Positions 54,921-64,000 of a stretch of 64,000 bases of DNA are shown here, one piece after another. The translations under genes and the position numbers were made by a program. The notes beneath the pieces are model-generated. The model had not been told where the DNA came from. It saw only the letters and a program-made list of their open reading frames with translations, and did no database searches. This DNA is from an uncultured Eubacterium sp. (GTDB lineage: Bacteria > Bacillota > Clostridia > Lachnospirales > Lachnospiraceae), in the NCBI GenBank assembly GCA_947642745.1, contig CANRTU010000017.1:1-64000 (forward strand), given 5' to 3'. Numbering within the stretch: position 1 is the stretch's first letter; every line of letters begins with the position of its first letter.

Positions 54921-56713
54921 TCAATTCCTCCTTCTTCCGCCACAACGTCTGATACGTTTTCCGCAGACCGGATATTCCCGTCGTCAGTACGAACGTCCCG
55001 TGAAGACGGCTGCCCGGCCTTCAGCCTGAGAATTACCCGCAGCCCGCAGGGCTGTGCCTCTTCGATGGATACGCCGTAATTATCCCCGTATGCCGCCTTA
55101 ATCCTTCTGTTTACATTCTCGATACCTATAGATCCTGTATTATTTTTTGGAATACAGTTTTCCTTAAGCTGGCTGTTTTTTTCTTCCAGAAGTGCGGCGT
55201 CCATGCCACAGCCATTGTCCTGTACATACAGAAACAGCGTATCATCTCTGCGCCGCGCCACAACCCGGACCAGATTATCCTGCCGGTCCCGCTGAATGCC
55301 ATGGATAAAATAGTTTTCGATCACAGGCTGGAGCACAAACTTTATGACAGGCATGGATAACAGTTCCGCCGGACATTCTACACTGGAGTGAAAACTATTC
55401 TGATAACGGTACTCAAACAGCTCCATATACTGCTTACAGTAATCCAGTTCCTGACCCAGGGTAATGATATCCGCTTCTTTCAGCTGGCTGCGAAAGAGCA
55501 CCACCATGCTGTAAAGCATTTTTCCAACTTCCCGGTCTCCGTTACAGATGGCTTTCATCCGGATGGCCTCCAGCGTATTGTACAGAAAGTGCGGGTTAAT
55601 CTGGCTCTGGAGCGCCTGCATCCAGGCATTTTTCCGCTCGATTTCCTCCAGATAACTTTTGGTAATGTACGTTTCCAGTTTCCCACACATATCATTAAAA
55701 TTTTCCGCAATCATATCCAGCTCATCCTTTTTGCTGCCAGCCGTAAGCCTGACCCGGAAATCACCAGTTGTAACCTGATTCATGGCTTCCAGAATCTGCT
55801 CCACCCGTCTGGTCAGACGTTTTACATACAGCTGGATATTTAACATACCCGCCGCACTCACCACTACTCCCACTGTCAGAAACAGCATCATTCTTGACGC
55901 AGACATCCGGGACGCCTGCCGCTCCTCCATAAATGTATGGACCTGGAATCCTCTTACCGATTCTGTTGAGACAATATACTGGTCCTGCCGGATCAGCCTG
56001 CGGTAGTCTTCTCCTTTCGGCCTTTGAAAGATCACCTCATCTTCCCCGGATATGACTGCCATATGGGTATACGGACTGTCATCACGGATACTTTCAAATG
56101 TATCCGCCGCCTCGAACTCAAACAGGATGCAGCCCACCGGCCGCATCGTATCCGGATGCCGGATTTCTTTCAGATAAACCAGTTTCCCTCTTTTACTATA
56201 ATGGTTGTTCTGGATCTGTTTCATCCTTGGCCTGCCATCTTTCCCGGGATAAACCATTTTTTCCGGATAATACTCTGTCAGCCGGGATGTCTGGTAACTG
56301 ATTACTTCAATTTTTTCCAGCTGCCGGTATGCTTCAAAAGCTTCATTGAAAAAAAGAAAGATCCCTTTGTATACCAGATCCGCCGAAGCGCTATACTGCT
56401 GCAGGGAATATTCCACATATTCTTCCGGTTCCCGCCGCAGATATTCCAGCAGATCATTCAGTTCCAGGGATGAGCGGTACAGATCCCTGTAGATATAATC
56501 CGCCGCCCTCCCTGTTTCTTCAATATAGTCCAGCGCCTGTCTGCCAGTCCGTTCCACCAGCTCCCTGTTAGACTCCAGGAGCCGTTTTTTCGAATCTGAA
56601 ATAAAATATAAAGTCAGGACCGTTACAATGCAGATAATGATCGCTGAATAAGTGCAGAACATCTTAACATAAAGCGGCTGTTTAAAACGCAAATAAAAGT
56701 GTTTTGATTTCAT
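54917..56713 (-). CDS. YesM-type sensor histidine kinase
   Basis: Membrane sensor of 598 residues that phosphorylates the adjacent YesN-type regulator. Membrane segments at about 17-38 and 274-297 bracket an extracellular Cache-like sensor. HAMP (about 298-350) follows, then the His_kinase domain with His375 in QSQINPHFLYNT, and the ATPase with VLQPVIENYFIHGI and VQDNGCGMD. The gene begins inside the GH38 3' end (32-bp overlap) with GGAG upstream and shares ATGA with the regulator, so all three are translated from one mRNA. The ligand is probably an imported or released mannose oligosaccharide (inference). Confidence 0.93.
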   Translation of the reverse strand: MKSKHFYLRFKQPLYVKMFCTYSAIIICIVTVLTLYFISDSKKRLLESNRELVERTGRQALDYIEETGRAADYIYRDLYRSSLELNDLLEYLRREPEEYVEYSLQQYSASADLVYKGIFLFFNEAFEAYRQLEKIEVISYQTSRLTEYYPEKMVYPGKDGRPRMKQIQNNHYSKRGKLVYLKEIRHPDTMRPVGCILFEFEAADTFESIRDDSPYTHMAVISGEDEVIFQRPKGEDYRRLIRQDQYIVSTESVRGFQVHTFMEERQASRMSASRMMLFLTVGVVVSAAGMLNIQLYVKRLTRRVEQILEAMNQVTTGDFRVRLTAGSKKDELDMIAENFNDMCGKLETYITKSYLEEIERKNAWMQALQSQINPHFLYNTLEAIRMKAICNGDREVGKMLYSMVVLFRSQLKEADIITLGQELDYCKQYMELFEYRYQNSFHSSVECPAELLSMPVIKFVLQPVIENYFIHGIQRDRQDNLVRVVARRRDDTLFLYVQDNGCGMDAALLEEKNSQLKENCIPKNNTGSIGIENVNRRIKAAYGDNYGVSIEEAQPCGLRVILRLKAGQPSSRDVRTDDGNIRSAENVSDVVAEEGGIE

Positions 56714-59700
56714 ATGGATGCAGCTCCAATACTATATTTCCGGCCGCAAAATCAGAAACCGGCCGTTCCATCAGATCGCTCTCTGCCCATACACGATAAG
56801 TGAAAGAAGGTTTTACTTCCACCTGTTGTCTTGCCCCGGCAAACTCGTGGAACCGTATTACCAGATATTTCCCATCCTCTGATTTTTTTACCGCATCCAC
56901 TTCCACCTGATCATTTCCCAGGGTAAAGAAGCTGCCACAAGGGACATGTTCCACACCTTCAAAGACATCCAGCGGATTATTCAGCGCATGTGCGGACTCC
57001 GCCACATGGCCTTCCACAAAATCCCCTTTGTGCGGAAGCAGCGCATAGGTAAACCGGTGTCTGCCCATATCCTGCAGATAATCCGGTTCCAGTCCGGAAC
57101 GCAGCAGCGAAATACGCATAACATTGTCCTTAATATCATATCCATATTTGCAGTCATTTAACAGCGCTACCCCATACCCTCTTTCTGAGAGATCCGCAAA
57201 GCGGTGGCCTACTGACTCAAACCGGGCCAGATCCCAGCTCGTATTCCAGTGATTTGGACGGCAGACATTGCCGTACTGGATATCATAAGTAGCAAAGGTA
57301 GATCTTATATCCACGGTAAACGCCGCTTTGATCAGCTGCTGGCGCTCGTGGAAATCCACATCCGTTTTAAAATCAATCCTCGGGTTCACACTATAGAGCA
57401 CCATATCCTGGGAAATAAATGTCTGCATATATTTCCATTCCATATGTACTTCCAGACATACTGGTCCGCACTGCGTGACTTCAAATACAGTCAGATCTGT
57501 GACTTCCCTCATTTTCTGCTGATAGAAAATATCAATATCCCAGGCGTCAAAACCAAGCGGTTTGTCTTCAAATACCTGAAGTACATTACCCCGTTCCCCG
57601 GACGCCAGTACTTCCCTGGACGCCTGTTTGTCATAAAGTCTGGTAATCTGTCCATAATCATTTAGACAAATAGAATAAAACGGCGTCTCAATATTTTTGC
57701 CATTTACAGTAAATGCGCTGCTTTCCTGCTGTTCTCTCCCCGGACTGAAATAAATGGTCTGATGTCCCATTGGCGGCAGATCCTTTACCTGTACATAATA
57801 TACGCCGTCCGCCTGCTGGGATAACAGTGTGCTGCCTGCTTCATCGGTAAAGACGCCTGTCTCATTACCCCCTCTGATTCCCCGTACCAGGGCTATGCCG
57901 TCCATTGTCCATCCGGAAGCGTTGTATACTGTATAACTTCCTTCACGCTCCGTCAGCGAACGCTCCTTAAAGTCCGCAATTGTTTCTTCCCCGATCTGGC
58001 GGACCACTTCATAATCCCTGCGGGAATCTTCGTACACTTCATGAATGGAAGATCCCGGAATAATATCATGGAACTGGTTAGTCAGAATCATTTTCCAGCC
58101 CCTGGTCAGTTCTTCCTGTTTCGCACCGGCCAGATTATTGTCCCGTACTGCCTGCATGGCGGTCATCCATTCTGCCCTGCGGTAAAGCAGTTCCATTTTC
58201 CGGTTCATGCGCTTATTGTATCCCTGGCTGGTGTAAGTTCCCCGGTGATATTCCAGATACAGTTCCCCATCCCAGGTATGTACAAACTGTCCGGTATCCT
58301 TTACGGTCTGTTTCAGCTTCCGGAAATACTCCCCGGCAGTGGAGGTTTTCACATTTGGCAGGCCCGGTATTTTATCCAGCCTGCGTCTCGCTTCCAGAAG
58401 GTCACGGTTAACCCCTCCGCCCCCGTCTCCATAGCCGTAGGAAATCAGAAGGTCTTTGTTTACTTCTTTTTCTGTATAGGACTCCCACACCCCTTTTACG
58501 GTTTTGGCCGTTAACAGGCCGTTATATGTATAAAACCAGGAACCCGGCTCATTCCACGGTTCCGGCGTTGTAATAAAATGGGTCAGAATCTCTGTTCCGT
58601 CAATTCCTTTCCAGCGGAATGTATCATGAGGCATCCGGTTATACTGGTTCCAGCTTATTTTAGTGGTCATAAATACATCTATGCCGGATTTTTTCAGAAT
58701 CTGCGGCAGCGCCCAGGAATAGCCGAATACGTCCGGAAGCCACAGGTATTCCACATCTTTTCCAAACTCTTCTTTCAGAAAACGGCTGCCCAGCAGTATC
58801 TGGCGTGTTAAAGATTCCCCGCTGGTCAGGTTGCAGTCCGCTTCCACCCACATACCGCCGTCTGTCTCCCAGCGTCCTTCTGCGGCCCGTTTTTTAATTT
58901 CGGCATATATTTCCGGAAAATCTTCTTTGATGTATTCATACAGCTGAGGCTGGGTCTGTAAAAATATATACTCCGGAAACAGTTCCATCATACGCAAAAC
59001 TGTGGAAAAAGAACGGGAAGCTTTCTCATGGGTATGTTTTAACCTCCACAGCCAGGCCATATCAATATGGGTATGACCGACACAGTGTACATTCACCAGG
59101 GACTGTTTATCCATGGCTTCGATTTTTTCATTTAATAAATCGTCAGCCTGATGTACCGTCTCATAAAATGTATCGCTGCCCGGATATGACCAGTCGATGC
59201 AGTGACAGGCCCTGTCCAGCGCATTTCTCAGATCATATTTCACAGGATTGCCTTCTTCCAGCTGCTGTACTGTTTCCAGCGCCAGGGAACCGAGGTAATA
59301 AAAATCATCCGTCTTCTCATCCAGACACGCCAGATCCGCCCGTTTTATTTTATGCTCCTGCACTTTTGGCTTTCCGCCGCCTTCCAGCCCGGACCAGAGA
59401 CGGAAAGTAAGCTGGAAAGTAGTCCCATACAGTTCCTGAGGAAAAAACACTTCCATATGATTGGCGTCTACTCCCTGATACGGCTTACCATTCAGATAGC
59501 ACATGGCTTCAAAACCTGAATTGTTGCCGGCCCCGGTTTTACCAAAATCGAATATTCCTGTCACCCGCTGTCCTTCCCACTCCTTGGGGATATGTACCTG
59601 CTGCTGCATCCACAGATAACGGTCACGGCCGCTCCAGCGGTCTCCCGTTTTTAATGTATCCCAGCTGTCACTGACAGCCGGTACCGGAGGATTTACCAGT

Positions 59701-59810
59701 CCCTGCTCGTCTTCGGCTACCGCAAATTCACGAATCGGGGTTACGTTCCGGTATCTGTACTTTTTTACTTCTGTGATTCTTTTGTCTAATTTTTTGTCTG
59801 TATGGAACAT
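56682..59810 (-). CDS. GH38 alpha-mannosidase
   Basis: Cytoplasmic zinc exo-alpha-mannosidase of 1042 residues removing alpha-mannose from N-glycan branches. The GH38 core has CVGHTHIDMAWLW (His246, His248, Asp250 region), QTQPQLYEYIKEDFPE, GGMWVEADCNLTSGESLTRQ, WLPDVFGYSWALPQI (nucleophile Asp360) and TTKISWNQYNRMPHDTFRWKGIDG. The C-terminal beta domains end in LELHPYEIKTLLFAF. No signal peptide, so it acts after import. GAGG precedes the ATG. Confidence 0.95.
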   Translation of the reverse strand: MFHTDKKLDKRITEVKKYRYRNVTPIREFAVAEDEQGLVNPPVPAVSDSWDTLKTGDRWSGRDRYLWMQQQVHIPKEWEGQRVTGIFDFGKTGAGNNSGFEAMCYLNGKPYQGVDANHMEVFFPQELYGTTFQLTFRLWSGLEGGGKPKVQEHKIKRADLACLDEKTDDFYYLGSLALETVQQLEEGNPVKYDLRNALDRACHCIDWSYPGSDTFYETVHQADDLLNEKIEAMDKQSLVNVHCVGHTHIDMAWLWRLKHTHEKASRSFSTVLRMMELFPEYIFLQTQPQLYEYIKEDFPEIYAEIKKRAAEGRWETDGGMWVEADCNLTSGESLTRQILLGSRFLKEEFGKDVEYLWLPDVFGYSWALPQILKKSGIDVFMTTKISWNQYNRMPHDTFRWKGIDGTEILTHFITTPEPWNEPGSWFYTYNGLLTAKTVKGVWESYTEKEVNKDLLISYGYGDGGGGVNRDLLEARRRLDKIPGLPNVKTSTAGEYFRKLKQTVKDTGQFVHTWDGELYLEYHRGTYTSQGYNKRMNRKMELLYRRAEWMTAMQAVRDNNLAGAKQEELTRGWKMILTNQFHDIIPGSSIHEVYEDSRRDYEVVRQIGEETIADFKERSLTEREGSYTVYNASGWTMDGIALVRGIRGGNETGVFTDEAGSTLLSQQADGVYYVQVKDLPPMGHQTIYFSPGREQQESSAFTVNGKNIETPFYSICLNDYGQITRLYDKQASREVLASGERGNVLQVFEDKPLGFDAWDIDIFYQQKMREVTDLTVFEVTQCGPVCLEVHMEWKYMQTFISQDMVLYSVNPRIDFKTDVDFHERQQLIKAAFTVDIRSTFATYDIQYGNVCRPNHWNTSWDLARFESVGHRFADLSERGYGVALLNDCKYGYDIKDNVMRISLLRSGLEPDYLQDMGRHRFTYALLPHKGDFVEGHVAESAHALNNPLDVFEGVEHVPCGSFFTLGNDQVEVDAVKKSEDGKYLVIRFHEFAGARQQVEVKPSFTYRVWAESDLMERPVSDFAAGNIVLELHPYEIKTLLFAF

Positions 59811-59937
59811 TGATCTTTTCCTCTCTTTTTTAGAATAAATCAGGCTGCCATGTCCGGACGAAACAGTCCGTCCAGTGGCTGTACCGGGGCTTTACATACA
59901 GTTCCGCCTGCATAACTGCCATGGCACATTTTATGTG

Positions 59938-59969
59938 ATTATAATACTCCATTGTGATGCCGGATACAA
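59938..59969 (-). promoter_or_regulatory. Promoter of the GH38-kinase-regulator operon
   Basis: Minus-strand TTGTAT (59969-59964), 17 bases, TATTAT (59946-59941), overlapping an alternative TATAAT. It lies in the 266-bp gap between GH125 and GH38 genes, so these can be transcribed separately. Confidence 0.55.
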
Positions 59970-60076
59970 TTTTCGTTTTTCTATGTTTAGTGTACAAATT
60001 CTATGCCCGCCCGGATCTGTTTGTGTACAGTCCGGGTACAGCTTCTGCGTCATCCGCCCGCCGGCATATACCGGCG

Positions 60077-61342
60077 TTATTTTATAAGCCTGTATCCCAG
60101 ATAATCCAGAAACAGCTCCGCATACATCGCATTCGCCCAGGAAAACCATTTTCTGGTGTACCTGGCATCATCTTCACAGAAAAATCCTTCATGCATCAGA
60201 CCTGTCCCTCCGGTCGTGGAAGCCATCCGGTTCAGAATCTCCAGTTTTTCCTCCCTGCCGCCACAGGTCAGTCCCTGTACCGCCAGTGCGATATGCCAGA
60301 TAAATCCGCTGCGGGTATGGGAGCTTCCCACGCCCGCCGCTTTTACCCCTCTATAATAGAAGGGATTGGCATCGCTTAGTATATAACGCCTTGTATTTTC
60401 CGCTGTCTCCCGGTCCGCCGGATAGCCCAGGTAATCCATGGACAACAGCGACGGTACATTTGCGTCGTCCATCAGTTCATACATTCCGTAACCATCCACT
60501 TCGTACGCATAGATCATACCAGCCTCTTCTGTATACGTCCTGCCTTCCCGTTCTATTGCTTTCCGCACCTGTTTTCCAAGCAGGGCCGCTTCCCCACCGA
60601 TGCCGGAATCCGGAAAAAATACTGCGGCCAGCTCTTCCAGATATTTCATAATGACTACGACAAACATATTGGACGGGATCAGATAGCCATAGGTGCATGC
60701 GTCGTCGCTTGGCCGGAACCCGGACCAGATCAGACCGGTACCGGACTTTACCGCCGCCCCCAGCCCATCTCTGGACAGGGTATCCCGGAACAGCCTGCTG
60801 CCCCTGCGGCAGAACCGGTATGCGGATGATTCTTCATGATACTGCTCTGTACGGAAAATCCGCAAAATATTATGAACTCCCCGCAAAAAATTCTGGTCAG
60901 CCCAGGACGTACACCCGGTATTTTTCCAGAGCAGATACGCCAGCTGTACCGGATAGCAGAGGGAATCCACCTCGAATTTGCGTTCCCACACCCAGGGATT
61001 CTGATTGGGATCATCCTTCTCCCAGCACGCTCCATCCGGCGCTTCATTAAAAGCGTTTGCGTATCCGTCTATACAGATATACATAAACTGGCGCCGGATC
61101 ACGCCCGCTATCATTTCCCGGACTGTTTCATCCTCTTTTGCCTGTATGATATAAGGACGCAGCTGCGCCGCCGAATCACGCAGCCACATCGCCGGAATAT
61201 CTCCGGTAATTACGTGATACGTTCCATCCTCCATCTTTCTGATCGTATTTTTTAATGTATCTGAGTAACAGTTTTGAAATATCTCAAATAACCGGGGATC
61301 ACAGTCCCCACGCTGCTTAATCATCTGAAAAAAGCGCTCCAC
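60077..61342 (-). CDS. GH125 exo-alpha-1,6-mannosidase
   Basis: Inverting exo-alpha-1,6-mannosidase, 421 residues, as in the Clostridium perfringens and pneumococcal enzymes that trim N-glycan arms. Family blocks: GDIPAMWLRDSAAQLRPY (48-64), NEAPDGACWEKDDPNQNPWVWERKFEVDSLCYPVQLAY, WSGFRPSDDACTYGYLIPSNMFVVV, SLLSMDYLGY and GVGSSHTRSGFIWHIALAVQGL. GTG start at 61342 with GGAAGGAG about 10 bases upstream. No signal peptide, so cytoplasmic. First enzyme gene of the locus. Confidence 0.95.
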   Translation of the reverse strand: MERFFQMIKQRGDCDPRLFEIFQNCYSDTLKNTIRKMEDGTYHVITGDIPAMWLRDSAAQLRPYIIQAKEDETVREMIAGVIRRQFMYICIDGYANAFNEAPDGACWEKDDPNQNPWVWERKFEVDSLCYPVQLAYLLWKNTGCTSWADQNFLRGVHNILRIFRTEQYHEESSAYRFCRRGSRLFRDTLSRDGLGAAVKSGTGLIWSGFRPSDDACTYGYLIPSNMFVVVIMKYLEELAAVFFPDSGIGGEAALLGKQVRKAIEREGRTYTEEAGMIYAYEVDGYGMYELMDDANVPSLLSMDYLGYPADRETAENTRRYILSDANPFYYRGVKAAGVGSSHTRSGFIWHIALAVQGLTCGGREEKLEILNRMASTTGGTGLMHEGFFCEDDARYTRKWFSWANAMYAELFLDYLGYRLIK

Positions 61343-61380
61343 TTTCTGTCTTCTCCTTCCCGCTTCGGTGTTATGTCTGT

Positions 61381-61421
61381 ATAAAAGCCAGAGCGGGCAT
61401 CCTGTATCAATGTCCGCTCTG
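61381..61421 (-). terminator. Hairpin with T run upstream of the GH125 gene
   Basis: CAGAGCGG (61389-61396) pairs with CCGCTCTG (61414-61421), and the minus strand continues GGCTTTTAT. It may terminate the deoB-deoC-marR transcript or act as a leader attenuator for GH125. Confidence 0.5.
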
Positions 61422-61544
61422 TTTCATGTATCGGAATGTTATAGATTTTAACAGTTATTACATAAGGAATCCAGTGTAATTTATTTAGATTTTTTAGATA
61501 TTTCCCAGATAGTTATATAAAAAATGAGTCAGAGGGACCGGGAT

Positions 61545-61570
61545 AACCGGACTGATTTTCAGACACACTC
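61545..61570. repeat. Short fragment resembling the MITE-like element right end, copy D
   Basis: CTGATTTTCAGACACACTC matches the terminal part of copy B (24099-24116). Nothing else of the element is visible. Confidence 0.4.
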
Positions 61571-61585
61571 CGCAGAGTTTTCATT

Positions 61586-62008
61586 TCATGAAATATTTTC
61601 CAGCATCTTTTCAATGACCCGGAAAAAAACCGCCAGATCTTCCCCGGAAATATCCCTGGTCAGCTCTTCTTCCAGACTGTTGATATCATTTACCACCGCA
61701 TCTTTATACTGCAGCGCTTTCCCACTGACAATTATTTTTTTCTTTCTGGCGTCATACGCCATGGCTTCCCGGCGTATCAGTCCATTATGCTCCATTTTTT
61801 TTAATAATTCCGTGGCAGTAGAAGGACGCAGACTGAATTCTTCTTCAATATCTTTCTGAAAGACATCGTCTGTCTGCGCCAGAATAAAATGCAACACCCG
61901 TCCCTGTGAACCGCTGAAATGTTCCCTGCCTGAAAAAGCGTCAATTTTTCTGCGCAGCTTGTTTGACAGTTTACTGACAAAACGTGCCGCATGTTTATCG
62001 TGTTTCAT
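61586..62008 (-). CDS. MarR-family transcriptional regulator
   Basis: 140 residues; winged helix with VLHFILAQTDDVFQKDIEEEFSLRPSTATELLKKMEHNGLIRREAMAYDARKKKIIVSGKA, typical of MarR proteins. GGGAG precedes the ATG. It is 30 bp downstream of deoC on the same strand and could respond to a deoxyribose metabolite or an unrelated ligand; its target is unknown. Confidence 0.9.
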   Translation of the reverse strand: MKHDKHAARFVSKLSNKLRRKIDAFSGREHFSGSQGRVLHFILAQTDDVFQKDIEEEFSLRPSTATELLKKMEHNGLIRREAMAYDARKKKIIVSGKALQYKDAVVNDINSLEEELTRDISGEDLAVFFRVIEKMLENIS

Positions 62009-62038
62009 ATATAAAATCTCCCCGGACGCTGGCGGCCG

Positions 62039-62695
62039 CTAAACAGTCCGCTGTGCGGCCAGTTTCACCAGCCGGCTCGTACCAAGCCGGTCCGCACCAA
62101 GGCTGATAAATTTTTCCGCATCTTCAAAAGAAGCGATTCCGCCGGCGGCCTTAATTTTTACATGACTGCCTGTATGGGCCCGCATCAGCGCCACATCATC
62201 AAATGTGGCTCCTGACGGTCCAAATCCGGTTGATGTTTTAATATAATCCGCACCGGATTTTGTAACGATCTCACACATTTTTATTTTCTCTTCTTCTGTC
62301 AGCAGACAGGTCTCGATAATGACCTTTAAAATCTTTTCCCCGCAGACGTCCCGTATTCGTTTTATTTCATCCGAAATATCCGTATATTTTTTATCTTTCA
62401 GATTTCCGATATGAATCACCATATCTATCTCGTCCGCTCCATTGGCAATAGCGTCTTTCGTCTCAAATATTTTTACTTCCGTTGTATGGTAACCATTGGG
62501 AAAACCAATCACCGTACATACTGGCAGCTTTCCATCCAGATACGCTGCCGCCTGCTTTACAAAAGCCGGCGGTATACATGCGCCTGCCGTATGGAATCTG
62601 ACCGCTTCATCCAGAATTCCACGCACCTGCTCCCAGGACGCTGCCTGATCCAGCAGCGTATGGTCCACTCTGTTTAAAATTTCATTTCTGTCCAT
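62039..62695 (-). CDS. deoC: Deoxyribose-phosphate aldolase
   Basis: Cleaves 2-deoxyribose-5-phosphate to glyceraldehyde-3-phosphate and acetaldehyde in deoxynucleoside breakdown. 218 residues, normal for DeoC. The Schiff-base Lys is in GADYIKTSTGF, with KVIIETCLLTEEEK before it and VKIKAAGGI after it. AGAGGA precedes the ATG. It follows deoB by 105 bp. Confidence 0.96.
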   Translation of the reverse strand: MDRNEILNRVDHTLLDQAASWEQVRGILDEAVRFHTAGACIPPAFVKQAAAYLDGKLPVCTVIGFPNGYHTTEVKIFETKDAIANGADEIDMVIHIGNLKDKKYTDISDEIKRIRDVCGEKILKVIIETCLLTEEEKIKMCEIVTKSGADYIKTSTGFGPSGATFDDVALMRAHTGSHVKIKAAGGIASFEDAEKFISLGADRLGTSRLVKLAAQRTV

Positions 62696-62800
62696 AATAA
62701 ATGTCCTCTAATTTTATCCTTTTCATAATTCATATCTTTTTATTTTTGCTGCCGCTTTTTACCACTTCCACTGGCACATATCTGATGTTTCAGACACCCG

Positions 62801-63997
62801 CTACACCAGCTTCTCCAGCACTGACTCCCCGATGGTTCCTTCCGGCATGTCCACTCCAAAATTGTGCGCAACAGTAGCTCCTGTCACCGCAAATGTCCGG
62901 ATATCCTCCAGCCTGCCGCTTCCTTTCATGGATGGCGAATACGCCAGAAACGGCACCGTTTCCCTGGTATGGTCTGTCCCGGCATGGGTCGGGTCATTGC
63001 CATGATCCGCCGTAATAATCAGCAGATCCTCAGCTTTTAATACTTTCAGCAGTTCCCCCAGCTTTACGTCAAATTTTTCCAGTTCTTTCGCATAGCCTTC
63101 CACATCCCGCCTGTGTCCCCATAATGCGTCAAAATCCACCAGATTGACAAAACAAAGTCCGGTAAAGTCCCGTTCTGTTGCAATCTCAATTGTCTGCTCC
63201 ATTCCCCGGACAGAACTTTCCGAACGAATGGATTCTGTCAGCCCTTCGCCGGAAAAAATGTCATGTATCTTACCTATCGAAATCACAGTAAAACCCGCTT
63301 CCTTCAATGCGTCCAGAACCGTCTTTCCCGATGGTTTCAGCGCATAATCGTGACGGTTGGCTGTCCGGCGGAATTCTCCTTTCCGTTTCCCCACGTAAGG
63401 CCTTGCGATTACCCGTCCCACTTTCCATTTATCTTTCATTGTAATTTCCCTGGCGATCTCACAGCACCGGTACAGTTCCTCCAGGCCAAATGTCTCCTCG
63501 TTTCCCGGAATCTGCAGTACGGAATCCGCAGACGTATAGACAATCATATGCCCGGTGGCAATCTCTTCTTCTCCAAGTTCATCCAGAATCCTGGTACCGC
63601 TGGCGCTTTTATTTCCGATAATCACACGCCCGGTCCGTGCCGAGAGTTCCTCCAATAGCTCTTTTGGAAATCCCGTCTCTGTAAAAGTACGGAAAGGTTT
63701 CGTGATTTTAAGACCCATCATTTCCCAGTGACCCGTTATGGTATCCTTACCGGCACTGGCCTCATGGAGCTTCATAAAATAAGCCGCCGGCCTTTCCGCC
63801 AAAGCCACCTGACGCAGCGGGTGCAGGTTTGCCAGACCCAGCTTTTGCAGATGCGGAATATACAGCTGTTCCACATGTGAGGAAATATGTCCCAGCGTGT
63901 CCGCACCCGTATCATTGTAAGAAGCCGCATCATCCATTGCCCCGGTTCCCAGAGAATCTATTACAATTATAAATATCCGCTGATACTTTCTACTCAT
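62801..63997 (-). CDS. deoB: Phosphopentomutase
   Basis: Interconverts (deoxy)ribose-1-phosphate and -5-phosphate, supplying DeoC. 398 residues, a complete frame starting 3 bases inside the window edge (ribosome site outside). Metal-binding features of the alkaline phosphatase superfamily are visible: [44 protein letters not shown] and [19 protein letters not shown]. Confidence 0.96.
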   Translation of the reverse strand: MSRKYQRIFIIVIDSLGTGAMDDAASYNDTGADTLGHISSHVEQLYIPHLQKLGLANLHPLRQVALAERPAAYFMKLHEASAGKDTITGHWEMMGLKITKPFRTFTETGFPKELLEELSARTGRVIIGNKSASGTRILDELGEEEIATGHMIVYTSADSVLQIPGNEETFGLEELYRCCEIAREITMKDKWKVGRVIARPYVGKRKGEFRRTANRHDYALKPSGKTVLDALKEAGFTVISIGKIHDIFSGEGLTESIRSESSVRGMEQTIEIATERDFTGLCFVNLVDFDALWGHRRDVEGYAKELEKFDVKLGELLKVLKAEDLLIITADHGNDPTHAGTDHTRETVPFLAYSPSMKGSGRLEDIRTFAVTGATVAHNFGVDMPEGTIGESVLEKLV

Positions 63998-64000
63998 TTC

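Noticed and set aside
1..64000. tRNA, rRNA, riboswitch, T-box, integrase or intact insertion sequence
   Set aside because: I looked on both strands and recognised none; a covariance-model scan would be needed to exclude small RNA elements.

Overview
The window looks like a chromosomal segment of a gut Clostridia bacterium, most likely Lachnospiraceae. Supporting signs are AGGAGG ribosome sites on most genes, moderate G+C, Gram-positive lipoprotein and ABC-importer architecture (importers without their own ATPases), YesM/YesN-type regulators, and SPL-type radical SAM, LUD and M56 proteins. No rRNA, tRNA, CRISPR array or intact transposase was seen. Most genes lie on the minus strand.

Left part (1-12.5 kb): a membrane Ser/Thr kinase with a partner of unknown function; a LUD-domain protein; argS with two small upstream reading frames; an SDR dehydrogenase; a chemoreceptor; a decayed Rpn/PD-(D/E)XK transposase-like gene; and a YjbR protein. 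Several spacers here carry short tandem duplications or a MITE-like repeat.

Alpha-glucoside locus (12.6-22.3 kb, all minus): LacI regulator, sugar-binding lipoprotein, two permeases, GH65 phosphorylase, beta-phosphoglucomutase and a GH13 oligo-1,6-glucosidase-type enzyme. Imported alpha-glucosides would be phosphorolysed to beta-glucose-1-phosphate, which is converted to glucose-6-phosphate, or hydrolysed. Copies of an AAAACGTTTT operator lie before both the lipoprotein gene and lacI, which suggests LacI control and autoregulation.

Middle (22.6-39.3 kb): alpha/beta hydrolase, nitronate-monooxygenase-like protein, M56 (BlaR1-like) membrane peptidase, Lhr-type helicase, a second SDR, an SPL-like radical SAM protein overlapping a nucleosidase, LysR regulator, DUF1905 protein and the RNA 2'-phosphotransferase KptA.

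Host N-glycan locus (39.4-61.3 kb), the most interesting region. In transcription order it encodes GH125 alpha-1,6-mannosidase, GH38 alpha-mannosidase, YesM-type histidine kinase, YesN-type response regulator (split by a -1 frame change at a T-TTT-TTA heptamer), an orphan sugar-binding lipoprotein, a LacI regulator on the other strand, two permeases, a second lipoprotein, GH130 mannosyl-GlcNAc phosphorylase, a surface GH85 endo-beta-N-acetylglucosaminidase, a fused ROK kinase/mannose-6-phosphate isomerase, and a DUF624 protein. The inferred route is: GH85 releases high-mannose glycan at the surface; the ABC system imports it; GH38 and GH125 trim the alpha-mannoses; GH130 splits Man-beta-1,4-GlcNAc with phosphate; and the ROK-PMI fusion takes free mannose to fructose-6-phosphate.

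Right edge (61.6-64 kb): a deoB-deoC-marR cluster for deoxyribose-phosphate catabolism.
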